Below are positions 50,466 through 59,145 of a stretch of 64,000 nucleotides of DNA, in pieces. The translations under genes were made by a program, and so were the position numbers. Source of the DNA: Lutimaribacter salitolerans (GTDB taxonomy: Bacteria > Pseudomonadota > Alphaproteobacteria > Rhodobacterales > Rhodobacteraceae). Below the pieces are notes generated by a model. It did not search any database, was not told the origin of the DNA, and was given only the letters and a program-made list of their open reading frames with translations. Positions within the stretch are counted from its first letter, which is position 1; every line of letters starts with the position of its first letter. The stretch spans positions 62,001-126,000 of the forward strand of contig NZ_JBHUDD010000027.1 of assembly GCF_042677865.1 (NCBI RefSeq), given 5' to 3'.

Positions 50466-51226
50466 CAGCGCGCAGTCCCGGCGGCGATGACCTCGACCAC
50501 CGAGCGCGTGATCAGGTCCAGACAGGCGGCATCGGAAAACCGGTGATCCGCGCCATCCACCAGCACCAGCCGCATGTCCGGCCCCTGCGCATGGTCCAGC
50601 AGGCGCAGCGCCACCGACATGTCCACATCGGCATCCGCCGTGCCTTGCAGGAATCGCACCGGAAACGGCAGCTCCAGCGGATCGCGCAACACCAGATGGT
50701 TGCGCCCGTCCTCGATCAGCCGCCGAGTAATCACATAGGGGCCATCGTCATACGCGCTGGGCAGTTCCACCCGGCCATCGCGTTCCAGGCTTTCCCGCTG
50801 CGCCGGATCGAACCCCGCCCACATGGAATCCTCGGTGAAATCCGGGGCCGCCGCGATGGTCACCAGCCCGGCCACCCGGTCGGGCATCGCCCGGCACACC
50901 AGCAGAGAGATCCACCCGCCCATGGATGACCCGACCAGAACCTGCGGCCCGTCGGTCAACGCGTTGACAACCGCGAGGGCATCAGCGGCCCAGTCGCCGA
51001 TGCAGCCATCCTCGAACGCGCCGTCGCTGTCGCCGTGGCCGGAATAGTCGAACCGCAGAAACGCCCGGCCCTGCGCGCGCGCCCAGTCCTCAAGATGCAC
51101 TGCCTTGGTGCCCTGCATGTCCGATTTGAACCCGCCCAGGAATACCACGCCGGGACCATCCCCGGCGGTCTGGTGACAGGCGATGCGCCGCCCCTGCGGC
51201 GTGGTCAGAAATGATGGCGCGCCCAT
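50465..51226 (-). CDS. Alpha/beta hydrolase (ABHD10-like)
   Basis: 253 aa. GVVFLGGFKSDMQGTKAVHLEDWARAQGRAFLRFDYSGHGDS is characteristic of the ABHD10/acyl-protein thioesterase-like clade (quoted by region, residues 26-67). Nucleophile elbow VGSSMGGWISLLVC, Asp in LQGTADADVD and His in DGADHRFSD. It may be a thioesterase or carboxylesterase. It is preceded by the creatininase-family gene by 3 bases. Confidence 0.88.
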   Translation of the reverse strand: MGAPSFLTTPQGRRIACHQTAGDGPGVVFLGGFKSDMQGTKAVHLEDWARAQGRAFLRFDYSGHGDSDGAFEDGCIGDWAADALAVVNALTDGPQVLVGSSMGGWISLLVCRAMPDRVAGLVTIAAAPDFTEDSMWAGFDPAQRESLERDGRVELPSAYDDGPYVITRRLIEDGRNHLVLRDPLELPFPVRFLQGTADADVDMSVALRLLDHAQGPDMRLVLVDGADHRFSDAACLDLITRSVVEVIAAGTAR

Positions 51227-51229
51227 GCC

Positions 51230-52045
51230 TTATCCTTTGCGAAAATCAACACCCTGCGTGCCGGCCCCGCGCAGGTCGCGCGGCGCGGCCCATGTCGCAG
51301 GGTCGGTGATCAGATCGGCCACCGCCCGCGCCCCTGCCTGCAACAGCCGCTCGCCCTTGTCCACACTGGACCGCGCGGGCGTGCCCGCCAACCCGTTGGC
51401 CGTCAAATGCGCGAAAGGCCGCCAGCGATAGCCGCTCTTGCCCGCTTTCAGAAACGCCGCCCCCTCGGCGGCCTGCGCGATCTGGCCCAGCTCGGACGTA
51501 TCCACCAGATCGCCCTCGCAGGCCATCATCATGGATGTCTCGGCCTCGCCCGCGTGCATGACCCCGGCCTGATCCTCAAGGATGTCGGCATAGGCCCCGG
51601 CGGCCTCTTGCGGATAGGTCACGAAGACCAGCGTGGCCGGGCAGGTCGGGGCCAGTTCGTCGATGATCTGCTGGCAGGCGACGATGTTGCCGCCATGGCT
51701 GTTCGAGATCAGGATATCGCGAAACCCCGCCCGGGTGATCGCCGTGATCAGATCGGTCAGCAGCGCGCGAAAGGTGGCATGGCTGATGGTCAGCGTGCCG
51801 CCGAAGGGCATGTGATGCTCGCTCAGCCCCGACCAGACCACCGGGGCGACGACCACGGGCCGGGTGTCATAGGCCAGCCGCGCCGCACGATGTGCAATCT
51901 CGTGCCCCAGCCGCGTGTCGGTCATCGTCGGCAGATGCGGGCCGTGCTGCTCGATCGAGGCGACGGGCAGGATCACCACCGCATTCTGCTCGGCCAGCCT
52001 GCGCAGCTCATGCGCCTTCAGACGCGCCCAATCGGTTTCCGGCAT
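51230..52045 (-). CDS. Creatininase-family amidohydrolase
   Basis: 271 aa from 52045, behind GGGGGTGG; the frame extends upstream by 9 codons. Metal ligands: VILPVASIEQHGPHLPTMTDTRLG (Glu-Gln-His and Asp region, about residues 24-47), SNSHGGNIVACQ (His about 116) and DQAGVMHAGEAETSMMMA (Glu about 173). The family hydrolyses cyclic or linear amides (creatinine, formamidopyrimidines, mycofactocin precursors). It is the first gene of an operon with two hydrolases and a CitF-like gene. Confidence 0.9.
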   Translation of the reverse strand: MPETDWARLKAHELRRLAEQNAVVILPVASIEQHGPHLPTMTDTRLGHEIAHRAARLAYDTRPVVVAPVVWSGLSEHHMPFGGTLTISHATFRALLTDLITAITRAGFRDILISNSHGGNIVACQQIIDELAPTCPATLVFVTYPQEAAGAYADILEDQAGVMHAGEAETSMMMACEGDLVDTSELGQIAQAAEGAAFLKAGKSGYRWRPFAHLTANGLAGTPARSSVDKGERLLQAGARAVADLITDPATWAAPRDLRGAGTQGVDFRKG

Positions 52046-52123
52046 GACCACCCCCTGTTGATTTGCGCCCATACTGCATGTGCGCGCGCGGGGTGCAATC
52101 CACCTATGAAGCCTGCGCTCGCG

Positions 52124-53377
52124 TCAGGGCTTTTCGACTTCGTGCAGGCCAAGCGCCCATAGCCCGCCCGCGACGGACAGTGCGGCAAATACCAGCAACA
52201 CGACGGGTGCCCCGACAAAGGACAGCGCCCCGCCCAGCGCGCCGACCAGCAGCAACAGCACACCGATCACCGTGTTGGCCAGCGCGGCATAGGCGGCGCG
52301 CCCGTCCTCGGGGGCCATGTCGACCAGATAGGTGGATCGCCCCTGCCGCACCCCGTGATAGGCGATCATCTGCACGAACAGCACGCCCGGAATGGCCCAG
52401 CCCCCGGCCAGTCCGGCCCGGTCCAGCCCGACCGCGCCCAGCATGGCACCCGCCGCCACCAGCCCCGACAGGATCAGCACCAGCCGCGACGACCGGTCCG
52501 ACAGCCGCCCCCAGACATAAGACGACAGGAACGCCGCCGCACTCGACGCCAGCACCAGCCCGCCCAACTGGTCCAAGCCTCCGGCCCCGGCCTGCCCCGC
52601 GATCACCACGAAATAGGGCGGGGCCAGTGCCGTCACCACAAGCAAGCCGCGCACCACGATGAAGCGGCGCAACTGCGCATCGCGGCGCAGGATCGACAGG
52701 TATTCGGGCCGCGCGCCGGGGGCCTGCACATCGCTGTCGGGTTCGGACAGGCGCGACAGCACCGCCGCCGCCGCCAGCCACAGCAGCCCTGCCAGCGCCA
52801 CCGCCCAGATCACCGCGACCTGATCCTGCATCAGCCCCGACAGCAGCAGCAGCGCAAACACGAACACCCCCGCCGCCGACACCGACCCGGCAAAGCCCGT
52901 CACCGATCCGCGCCGGGTGTTGCCCACGGTCTTGCCCAGAATGTCCTTGTGGCTGACCGAACAGGCCGCCCGCGCCACCGCCAGCACCGCCAATGCGGCA
53001 CACACCGCCAGCCCCGCCTGCCAGCCCTGCAGCATCGCCACCGCCAGCGCAATGACGATCGCCGCCAACCCCTGCACAGCCGAGCCTGCCACCCACATCC
53101 AGCGCCGTTGCGCCATCCGGCCCAGCACCGCCGCCAGCCCCAGTTGCGGCAGCAGCGCGCCCGCCTCGCGGATCGGCACCAGCGCACCGACAAAGACCGC
53201 AGGCGCGCCCAAGCCAGTCAGCAGCCAGCTCAACACCAGCTTGGGGTCGATCAGCCCGTCGCTCAGCTTGCTCAGGCTCAACGCCGCCATGTGGCGCAAC
53301 CCGTTGCGCGCCTCTTGCGCATCCTCGGGCTCGCCCGCCAGCGCCTCGAAAGTCTTTTCGGTGCTATCTTCCGTCAT
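52124..53377 (-). CDS. MFS transporter
   Basis: 417 aa starting at 53377. The frame continues open upstream across thrS on the other strand, but that part is an antisense shadow. Twelve hydrophobic segments are visible; the loop between helices 2 and 3 reads RMAQRRWMWVAG, and ARAACSVSHKDILGKTVGNTRRGSVTGFAGS follows helix 4. A soluble N-terminus of about 35 residues precedes helix 1. Substrate unknown. Divergent from thrS (129 bp). Confidence 0.88.
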   Translation of the reverse strand: MTEDSTEKTFEALAGEPEDAQEARNGLRHMAALSLSKLSDGLIDPKLVLSWLLTGLGAPAVFVGALVPIREAGALLPQLGLAAVLGRMAQRRWMWVAGSAVQGLAAIVIALAVAMLQGWQAGLAVCAALAVLAVARAACSVSHKDILGKTVGNTRRGSVTGFAGSVSAAGVFVFALLLLSGLMQDQVAVIWAVALAGLLWLAAAAVLSRLSEPDSDVQAPGARPEYLSILRRDAQLRRFIVVRGLLVVTALAPPYFVVIAGQAGAGGLDQLGGLVLASSAAAFLSSYVWGRLSDRSSRLVLILSGLVAAGAMLGAVGLDRAGLAGGWAIPGVLFVQMIAYHGVRQGRSTYLVDMAPEDGRAAYAALANTVIGVLLLLVGALGGALSFVGAPVVLLVFAALSVAGGLWALGLHEVEKP

Positions 53378-53506
53378 GCGACCAATCTTAGCCCGCCGGA
53401 CGCGGCTTGCCACGCTTGACTTTGCCGGCCCGCACGCGCACACACCGCGCGAACCAATACCCGCAACCGGGCGTTCCGTGGGCGCCAAACCGACGAGGAG
53501 GCCGAT

Positions 53507-55453
53507 ATGGCACAGATCACCCTCACCCTTCCCGATGGCAATGCGCGCAGCTATCCCGCCGGGATCACCCCCGCCGAGGTCGCCGCCGACATCTCGAAAT
53601 CGCTGGGCAAGAAGGCGATCAGCGCCACGGTGGACAGCCGCCACTGGGATCTGCAATGGCCGATCGAGGCCGATGCACAGATCGCCATCCACACCATGCA
53701 GGACGCAGCACAGGCCAACGAGCTGATCCGTCACGATCTGGCCCATGTCATGGCCCGCGCGGTGCAGGAAATCTGGCCCGACGTACGCGTCACCATCGGC
53801 CCCGTCATCGACAACGGCTGGTACTACGATTTCGACCGGACCGAGCCCTTCACCCCCGAAGACCTGGGCGCCATCGAGAAAAAGATGCGCGAGATCATCG
53901 CCGCCCGCGACCCGGTGACCACCGAGGTGTGGGAGCGTGACCGCGCCATCGCGCATTACACCGCCAACAACGAACCCTACAAGGTCGAGCTGATCGAGGC
54001 CATTCCGGGCGACGAACCGCTGCGCATGTATTGGCACGGGCACTGGCAGGATCTGTGCCGCGGCCCGCATCTGCAACACACCGGGCAACTGCCCGCCGAC
54101 GCGTTCAAGCTGATGTCGGTCGCCGGTGCCTACTGGCGCGGTGACAGCAGCCGCGCGATGCTGCAACGCATCTACGGTGTGGCGTTCCAGAACCGGGACG
54201 CGCTCAAGGCGCATCTGCACATGCTGGAAGAGGCGGCGAAACGCGACCACCGCAAGCTGGGCCGCGAAATGCACCTGTTCCACATGCAGGAGGAAGCCCC
54301 CGGTCAGATCTTCTGGCACCCCAACGGCTGGACCATCTACACCACGCTGCAGGATTACATGCGCCGCAAGCAGACCCGCGACGGCTATGTCGAGGTGAAC
54401 ACGCCCCAAGTGGTGAACCGCAAGCTGTGGGAGGAGTCGGGCCACTGGGAAAACTACCAGGAAAACATGTTCATCGTCGAGGTCGACGAGGATCACGCCC
54501 GCGAAAAGACCATCAACGCGCTGAAACCGATGAACTGCCCCTGCCATGTGCAGGTGTTCAACCATGGCCTGAAATCCTATCGTGACCTGCCGTTGCGCAT
54601 GGCCGAATTCGGCTCTTGCAACCGATACGAGCCCTCGGGCGCGCTGCACGGGATCATGCGCGTGCGCGGCTTTACCCAGGATGACGCGCATATCTTCTGC
54701 ACCGATGACCAGATCGAGGCCGAGACCAAGAAATTCATCGACTTTCTGGCCGGCATCTATGCCGATCTGGGCTTTCACAACTGGACCATCAAACTGTCCA
54801 CGCGCCCCGAAAAGCGCGTCGGCAGCGACGAAAGCTGGGACCGGGTCGAGGCCGCGTTGGGCGATGCCTGCAAGGCCGCCGGATACGACTATGCGGTTCA
54901 GGAAGGCGAAGGCGCGTTCTATGGCCCCAAGCTGGAATTCGTGCTGACCGATGCCATCGGGCGCGACTGGCAATGCGGCACGCTGCAGGTCGATCCTAAC
55001 CTGCCCGAGCGTCTGGATGCATCCTATATCGGGCAGGACGGTGCCAAGCACCGCCCCGTCATGCTGCACCGCGCGGTTCTGGGCAGTTTCGAGCGGTTCA
55101 TCGGCATCCTGATCGAGGAACACGCAGGCAAGCTGCCGTTCTGGCTGGCCCCGCGTCAGGTGGTCGTCGCCTCGATCATATCGGATGCGGATGACTATTG
55201 CCGTCAGGTCGTGGACACCCTGCGAGCCGCAGGTATCCGGGCCGAGGCCGACCTGCGCAATGAAAAGATCAACTACAAGATCCGCGAGCATTCCGTGGGC
55301 AAGGTTCCGGTGATCCTGGCCTGCGGCATGAAGGAAATCGACGAAGGCACCGTATCCGTTCGCCGTCTGGGCGAGCAGAAGACGACTGTTACACCGTTGA
55401 CGGATGTCGTGAACGCGCTGAAGGTCGAGGCTACCCCGCCCGATCTTCTGTAA
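53507..55453 (+). CDS. thrS: Threonyl-tRNA synthetase
   Basis: 648 aa, start behind GAGGAGG. Domains: TGS (1-60), editing domain with the HxxxH region HDLAHVMARAV and HWQDLCRGPHL, class II core with NCPCHVQVFNHGLKSYRDLPLRMAEFGS (zinc Cys in NCPCH) and motif 2 RYEPSGALHGIMRVRGFTQDDAHIFC, motif 3 HRAVLGSFERFIGIL, and a C-terminal anticodon domain. Full length for the family. Confidence 0.98.
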   Translation: MAQITLTLPDGNARSYPAGITPAEVAADISKSLGKKAISATVDSRHWDLQWPIEADAQIAIHTMQDAAQANELIRHDLAHVMARAVQEIWPDVRVTIGPVIDNGWYYDFDRTEPFTPEDLGAIEKKMREIIAARDPVTTEVWERDRAIAHYTANNEPYKVELIEAIPGDEPLRMYWHGHWQDLCRGPHLQHTGQLPADAFKLMSVAGAYWRGDSSRAMLQRIYGVAFQNRDALKAHLHMLEEAAKRDHRKLGREMHLFHMQEEAPGQIFWHPNGWTIYTTLQDYMRRKQTRDGYVEVNTPQVVNRKLWEESGHWENYQENMFIVEVDEDHAREKTINALKPMNCPCHVQVFNHGLKSYRDLPLRMAEFGSCNRYEPSGALHGIMRVRGFTQDDAHIFCTDDQIEAETKKFIDFLAGIYADLGFHNWTIKLSTRPEKRVGSDESWDRVEAALGDACKAAGYDYAVQEGEGAFYGPKLEFVLTDAIGRDWQCGTLQVDPNLPERLDASYIGQDGAKHRPVMLHRAVLGSFERFIGILIEEHAGKLPFWLAPRQVVVASIISDADDYCRQVVDTLRAAGIRAEADLRNEKINYKIREHSVGKVPVILACGMKEIDEGTVSVRRLGEQKTTVTPLTDVVNALKVEATPPDLL

Positions 55454-55473
55454 CAATCTGCGCCAATCTGTCG

Positions 55474-55503
55474 CGGCCCGCTGGTGATCCTCACGGCGGG
55501 CCG
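55474..55503 (+). terminator. Hairpin after thrS
   Basis: CGGCCCGC (55474-55481) pairs with GCGGGCCG (55496-55503) around a 14-base loop, 20 bases after the thrS stop. No T-run; probable but not certain terminator. Confidence 0.45.
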
Positions 55504-55679
55504 TAACATTTGGTGGCACAACCCCCTGATTTGCAAAGACTGCCGTGTCACGCCTGTTTCACGCCCTGGCACGCCCGCGTGATGCACGTCGCTGTGAATG
55601 GCTGGAATTCACCGTGCCTGTCAGCCTGCCGGTGTCACCAATCCGGTGGCCTCAGCTTACTCAGACACGGAGTTTACCA

Positions 55680-55970
55680 ATGTCCAGACCCATCAAGACC
55701 GCCGCCCTGATCGGTGCCGTCGCCGCCGCACTGGCCGCGCAGGGCACCACCGCTCAGGCACAGGCCAAGGAAAAATGCTATGGCATCAGCCTGGCGGGCG
55801 AGAACGATTGCGCCGCCGGTCCCGGCACCACCTGCGCCGGCACCTCGACCGTGGATTATCAGGGCAACGCCTGGACGCTGGTCGATGCAGGCACCTGCAC
55901 CGAAATCGACCTGCCCGGTGACCGCATGGGCAGCCTCGAAGAACTGGACCGCGACCTGCCGCAGGCTTGA
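55680..55970 (+). CDS. bufA: Bufferin-type precursor peptide (DUF2282, BufA1-like)
   Basis: 96 aa, start behind GGAG. Sec signal peptide 1-28 (cleavage near AQA). The mature part carries four Cys (33, 44, 52, 73) in the bufferin-1 pattern: EKCYGISLAGENDC, GPGTTCAGTSTVDYQGNAW and DAGTC. In Caulobacter, proteins of this family are modified on Cys by a DUF692 enzyme, exported, and bind copper in the periplasm. A 21-residue acidic tail (DLPGDRMGSLEELDRDLP) follows the last Cys block. It heads a four-gene cluster; the 209-bp upstream region holds no clear gene. Confidence 0.9.
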   Translation: MSRPIKTAALIGAVAAALAAQGTTAQAQAKEKCYGISLAGENDCAAGPGTTCAGTSTVDYQGNAWTLVDAGTCTEIDLPGDRMGSLEELDRDLPQA

Positions 55971-56041
55971 CCGTTCACCTGACGCCTCCGGGGATGGGCG
56001 GTGCGCCTGCCCATCCCTGACCCCACCGCAAGAGGTCTGCC

Positions 56042-56938
56042 ATGTTCGACGCCCGCTTCAACGCCCTGCCCGACCGGCCCGGTGTCGGCTACAAGTCCCA
56101 GCATTTCAGTGCGATCATGGACGATCCCGGCGCGGTGGCATGGCTGGAAATCCACGCCGAGAATTACATGGGGGCGGGTGGCCGTCCGCTGGCACAACTG
56201 CGCGCCCTGTCCGACCGCTTTCCCATTTCCGTCCATGGCGTCGGCCTGTCAATCGGCGGCGAAGGCCCGCTTGACCCCGACCATCTGGCCCGGCTGCGCC
56301 ACCTGTGCGAGTGGATATCTCCGGCCAGCTTTTCCGAGCATCTGGCATGGTCCACCCATGACAGCGCCTTTTTCAACGACCTGCTGCCGCTGCCCTATAC
56401 CAATGCCACGCTGGCCCGGATCTGCGCTCATATCGAACAGGTGCAGGATGTGCTGGGCCGCCCGATGCTGCTGGAAAACCCGTCATCCTATCTGGCCTTC
56501 ACCGCCAGCACCTGGGACGAGCCGGATTTCCTGCGCGAACTGGCCCGCCGCACCGGTTGTGGCCTGTTGCTGGATGTGAACAACGTGTTCGTGTCCGCCA
56601 CCAACCTCGGATACGACCCGCGCGCCTATATCGACGCCTTTCCGCTGGATGCCGTGGCCGAGATTCACCTCGGCGGGCATGACCCCGACACCGACGATCA
56701 CGGCGCACCCCTGCTGATCGACAGCCACGGCACCCCGGTGGCCGATCCGGTCTGGGCGCTGCTGTCGCATACGCTGGCCAGGTCCGGCCCGCGTCCGGTG
56801 CTGGTGGAATGGGACAATGACGTGCCCGACTGGCCCGTGCTGGAGGCCGAGGCCGCCCGCGCAGCGCAGGCGCTGGCCTCTGCATGCGCTGTGCATGATC
56901 CGTGCATGTCCCCTGCATCGCCGGAATCGGTGTCATGA
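56042..56938 (+). CDS. bufB: MNIO family enzyme (DUF692, BufB-like)
   Basis: 298 aa. TIM-barrel multinuclear iron oxygenase landmarks: GVGYKSQHFSAIMDDPGAVAWLEIHAENYMG, SVHGVGLSIGG, FSEHLAWSTHDSAFF, LLENPSSYL, LLLDVNNVFVSATNLGYDP, EIHLGGHDPD, LIDSHGTPV and VEWDNDVP, supplying His, Glu, Asp and Asn ligands. It would convert Cys of the preceding peptide to oxazolone/thiooxazole-type groups, together with the DUF2063 partner (known for related systems). The stop overlaps the partner start (ATGA). Confidence 0.93.
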   Translation: MFDARFNALPDRPGVGYKSQHFSAIMDDPGAVAWLEIHAENYMGAGGRPLAQLRALSDRFPISVHGVGLSIGGEGPLDPDHLARLRHLCEWISPASFSEHLAWSTHDSAFFNDLLPLPYTNATLARICAHIEQVQDVLGRPMLLENPSSYLAFTASTWDEPDFLRELARRTGCGLLLDVNNVFVSATNLGYDPRAYIDAFPLDAVAEIHLGGHDPDTDDHGAPLLIDSHGTPVADPVWALLSHTLARSGPRPVLVEWDNDVPDWPVLEAEAARAAQALASACAVHDPCMSPASPESVS

Positions 56939-57690
56939 CCGGGCTGGTGGCCGACATCCTGCCCGCCTTGCGCAACCCGGCCTTGCCGGTGCCAAAGGGA
57001 CTGACAGACGGCGCAGGCCACCCTGCAGGCCGACGGTTCAACGTCTATCGCAACAACATCACCATGTCGCTGATCGAGGCGCTGGCACAGGGATTCCCGG
57101 CCATCCACAGTCTGATCGGAGCGGATAATTTCCGAATGGTGGCAAGGGCTTATGTCGTAGACCATCCGCCCGAAACCCCGCTGATGATGCAGTACGGCGC
57201 GGGGGTCCCGGCGTTTCTGCAACGGTTGCCGGCGCTGTCGCACCTGCCCTATCTGCCCGATGTGGCCCGGCTGGAACTGGCCCTGCGCGTCAGCTATCAC
57301 GCCGCGGATCACCAACCCTTCACCGCCGATGACCTCGCGCAGATTGAACCGGAAAACATTGAGAATACAATACTTTACCCCGCACCGTCCCTGCACCTTC
57401 TGCGCAGCAGATGGCCGATCATCCAGATCCACGCCTTTGCCCTGACGCCCGGCGCGCCAAAACCCACCGGGCTGGCACAGGATATCGCGGTTTTTCGCCC
57501 CGAGTACGACCCGGCACCCCAAGACCTGCCACCCGGCGGCCATACCTTCCTGGCCCGGTTGCAGGCACACCACCCCCTTGGCCCCGCGACCGAGGCCGCA
57601 ACCGAAACAGCGCCGGAATTCGACCTTGGCGCAATGCTGGCGCTGCTGCTGTCACACAACGCGCTCGCCCAACCGGAGGTTCGAGAATGA
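56935..57690 (+). CDS. bufC: DUF2063 partner protein (BufC-like)
   Basis: 251 aa, ATGA-coupled to bufB. The N-terminal domain has RRFNVYRNNITMSLIEALAQGFPAIHSLIGADNFRMVARAYVVDHPP and LPYLPDVARLELALRVSYHAAD, the DUF2063 putative DNA-binding fold now viewed as a precursor-recognition partner of the MNIO enzyme. The C-terminal half is beta-rich (LLRSRWPIIQIHAFAL). It probably docks the peptide leader to BufB. Its stop overlaps the DoxX gene (ATGA). Confidence 0.9.
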   Translation: MTGLVADILPALRNPALPVPKGLTDGAGHPAGRRFNVYRNNITMSLIEALAQGFPAIHSLIGADNFRMVARAYVVDHPPETPLMMQYGAGVPAFLQRLPALSHLPYLPDVARLELALRVSYHAADHQPFTADDLAQIEPENIENTILYPAPSLHLLRSRWPIIQIHAFALTPGAPKPTGLAQDIAVFRPEYDPAPQDLPPGGHTFLARLQAHHPLGPATEAATETAPEFDLGAMLALLLSHNALAQPEVRE

Positions 57691-58310
57691 CAAGTATTCT
57701 GTCGATATATCATAATCTTACCACCCCGCTTTCCAAGCTGGACGCTCTGCTGCCACTGCTCGCGCGGTTCCTGTTCGCCGCGATCCTGCTGCCGTATTTC
57801 TGGACTTCGGGGCTGACCAAGCTGGGCGATGGTGCGCTGGGTTTCCTGCAGCCCTCCACCGGGGCCTATGCACAGATATTCCCCCGCGCGATGGAGGCGG
57901 TCACCTATGACATCAGCCAGTTGTCCATCCTGCATTATCTGGTCGTGGTGACAGGCACTTGGGCAGAATTCCTCCTACCCGCCCTGATCCTGCTGGGCCT
58001 GTTCACCCGCGCCGCAGCACTTGGCATGATCGGCTTTGTCGCGGTGCAAAGCCTGACCGATCTCTATGGCCACGGCGGGCTGGAACACGCCGCCACACTG
58101 GGCGCATGGTTCGACCGCCAGCCCGATGGCGTGATCCTGGATCAACGCGCGCTCTGGATGTTCCTGCTGCTGGTCCCCGTGATCAAGGGCGCGGGCATGG
58201 TATCACTGGACAAGCTGTTGTTCAGAAATGTGATTTCGGCTCGTCCGGCCGACCAGCCGCCAGCGCAAGCACACCGCCCAGCAGGCAAAACCCCAGCGGA
58301 AACATCGTGA
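57687..58310 (+). CDS. DoxX family membrane protein of the bufferin cluster
   Basis: 207 aa, ATGA-coupled. Four transmembrane helices; DoxX pattern LLARFLFAAILLPYFWTSGLTKL near residue 25 and LPALILLGLFTRAAALGMIGFVAVQSLTDLYGHGG. DoxX proteins commonly accompany DUF692/DUF2063 genes; the role is unknown but may be redox or copper related. The last 30 codons (Pro/Ala-rich, AHRPAGKTPAETS) overlap a convergent gene by 89 bases. Confidence 0.88.
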   Translation: MTSILSIYHNLTTPLSKLDALLPLLARFLFAAILLPYFWTSGLTKLGDGALGFLQPSTGAYAQIFPRAMEAVTYDISQLSILHYLVVVTGTWAEFLLPALILLGLFTRAAALGMIGFVAVQSLTDLYGHGGLEHAATLGAWFDRQPDGVILDQRALWMFLLLVPVIKGAGMVSLDKLLFRNVISARPADQPPAQAHRPAGKTPAETS

Positions 58311-58590
58311 ACACGGTGAAGCCGAAAGCCGCATAGATGCCAGCCGAAGCCAGCAGCAACAGTGCCCCGCCCCACAGCGCCTGCACCTTGGCCATGGCCC
58401 CGCCCGCGATCGCCAGGATCGGCGCGGCAAAGCTGACCGCGCGGATCAGGTCGCGATTGGCAACGGGGCCAAAAATTTCTTCTACCTCGGCATGTCGCGC
58501 GGCCACCTCGGTGTATCCAAAGCTGAAGAACCCGACCAGCATGGCGAACAATCCACCGATGATGCCCAGAACAAGTGCCGCGTTGCGCAT
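58222..58590 (-). CDS. Four-helix membrane protein, 122 aa
   Basis: Four hydrophobic helices (about 5-25, 48-66, 70-88, 92-112) with an intervening soluble stretch FGYTEVAARHAEVEEIFGPVANRD. Many Gly and Ala in the helices. No family recognised. Its last 89 bases overlap the DoxX gene on the opposite strand. It lies downstream of the ArsC-like gene on the same strand (22-base gap). Confidence 0.7.
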   Translation of the reverse strand: MRNAALVLGIIGGLFAMLVGFFSFGYTEVAARHAEVEEIFGPVANRDLIRAVSFAAPILAIAGGAMAKVQALWGGALLLLASAGIYAAFGFTVFTMFPLGFCLLGGVLALAAGRPDEPKSHF

Positions 58591-58612
58591 AAGACGCCCT
58601 TTCCGGCAGGGG

Positions 58613-58927
58613 TCACATCAGCGCCGCCTGCACCTCTTTGGTCCACCCCAGATAAAGCCTGCCATCTGCGGTTTCAACAAGCGGGCGTTTCATCACGCTG
58701 GGATGATCTGCCAACAGCTCTAGGTCGGGCCGGTCGCGCTGATCCTGCCCAAGATTTCGCCACGTGGTCGAGCGGCGATTCACAAGGTCGCATCCGAACC
58801 GTGCATGGGCCCGCGCCAGCAGATCAGACCCGATCGGCGTGTCGCGGATATCGACCAGAACTGCACCATCCAGTGATTTCAATGCCTTGCGACAGGTGTC
58901 GCAGTTTTTCAGCCCGTAGATTTTCAT
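58613..58927 (-). CDS. ArsC/Spx-family thioredoxin-fold protein
   Basis: 104 aa. It begins MKIYGLKNCDTCRKAL with the CDTC (C-x-x-C) active site, then LVNRRSTTWRNLG and HPSVMKRPLVETADGRLYLGW, the ArsC/YffB family pattern. YffB-like members are glutathione-dependent reductases of unknown substrate; arsenate reduction is not implied without ars genes nearby. Confidence 0.88.
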   Translation of the reverse strand: MKIYGLKNCDTCRKALKSLDGAVLVDIRDTPIGSDLLARAHARFGCDLVNRRSTTWRNLGQDQRDRPDLELLADHPSVMKRPLVETADGRLYLGWTKEVQAALM

Positions 58928-59145
58928 CTCTCATCCTCCTGTGTGGCTTTCAGCAGGTGCAGATCGGTCGCTGCACAGGCCCTATCTTTTGCTTGTATTT
59001 TACAAAACTGGTGCAATCCTGTTTTGTGCATTTCGGGTGTCAGGCCATGGCAATACGCTCAATTCCCGGCCTTGATAACCACCGGCATGCACCGCCGCCG
59101 ATATTTCGGTGGCGGTAATGTGACGACAAAAGGAGACACGGAAAG
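58928..59145 (+). promoter_or_regulatory. Long 5' region of the cold-shock gene
   Basis: 218 bp without a gene, AT-richer than its surroundings (for example TTGCTTGTATTTTACAAAACTG at 58989-59010, quoted as 22-base region in outline). Cold-shock genes often have structured leaders that respond to temperature; a promoter is likely in this stretch but no specific -35/-10 pair can be fixed. AAAGGAG precedes the ATG at 59146. Confidence 0.35.

Noticed and set aside
52124..55519. A 1131-codon open frame on the minus strand
   Set aside because: Only the part from 53377 down is an MFS transporter; the rest is antisense to thrS and looks like a GC-rich shadow frame.
58613..58927. Arsenate reductase function
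   Set aside because: The ArsC/YffB fold alone does not show arsenate reduction and no ars genes are nearby.
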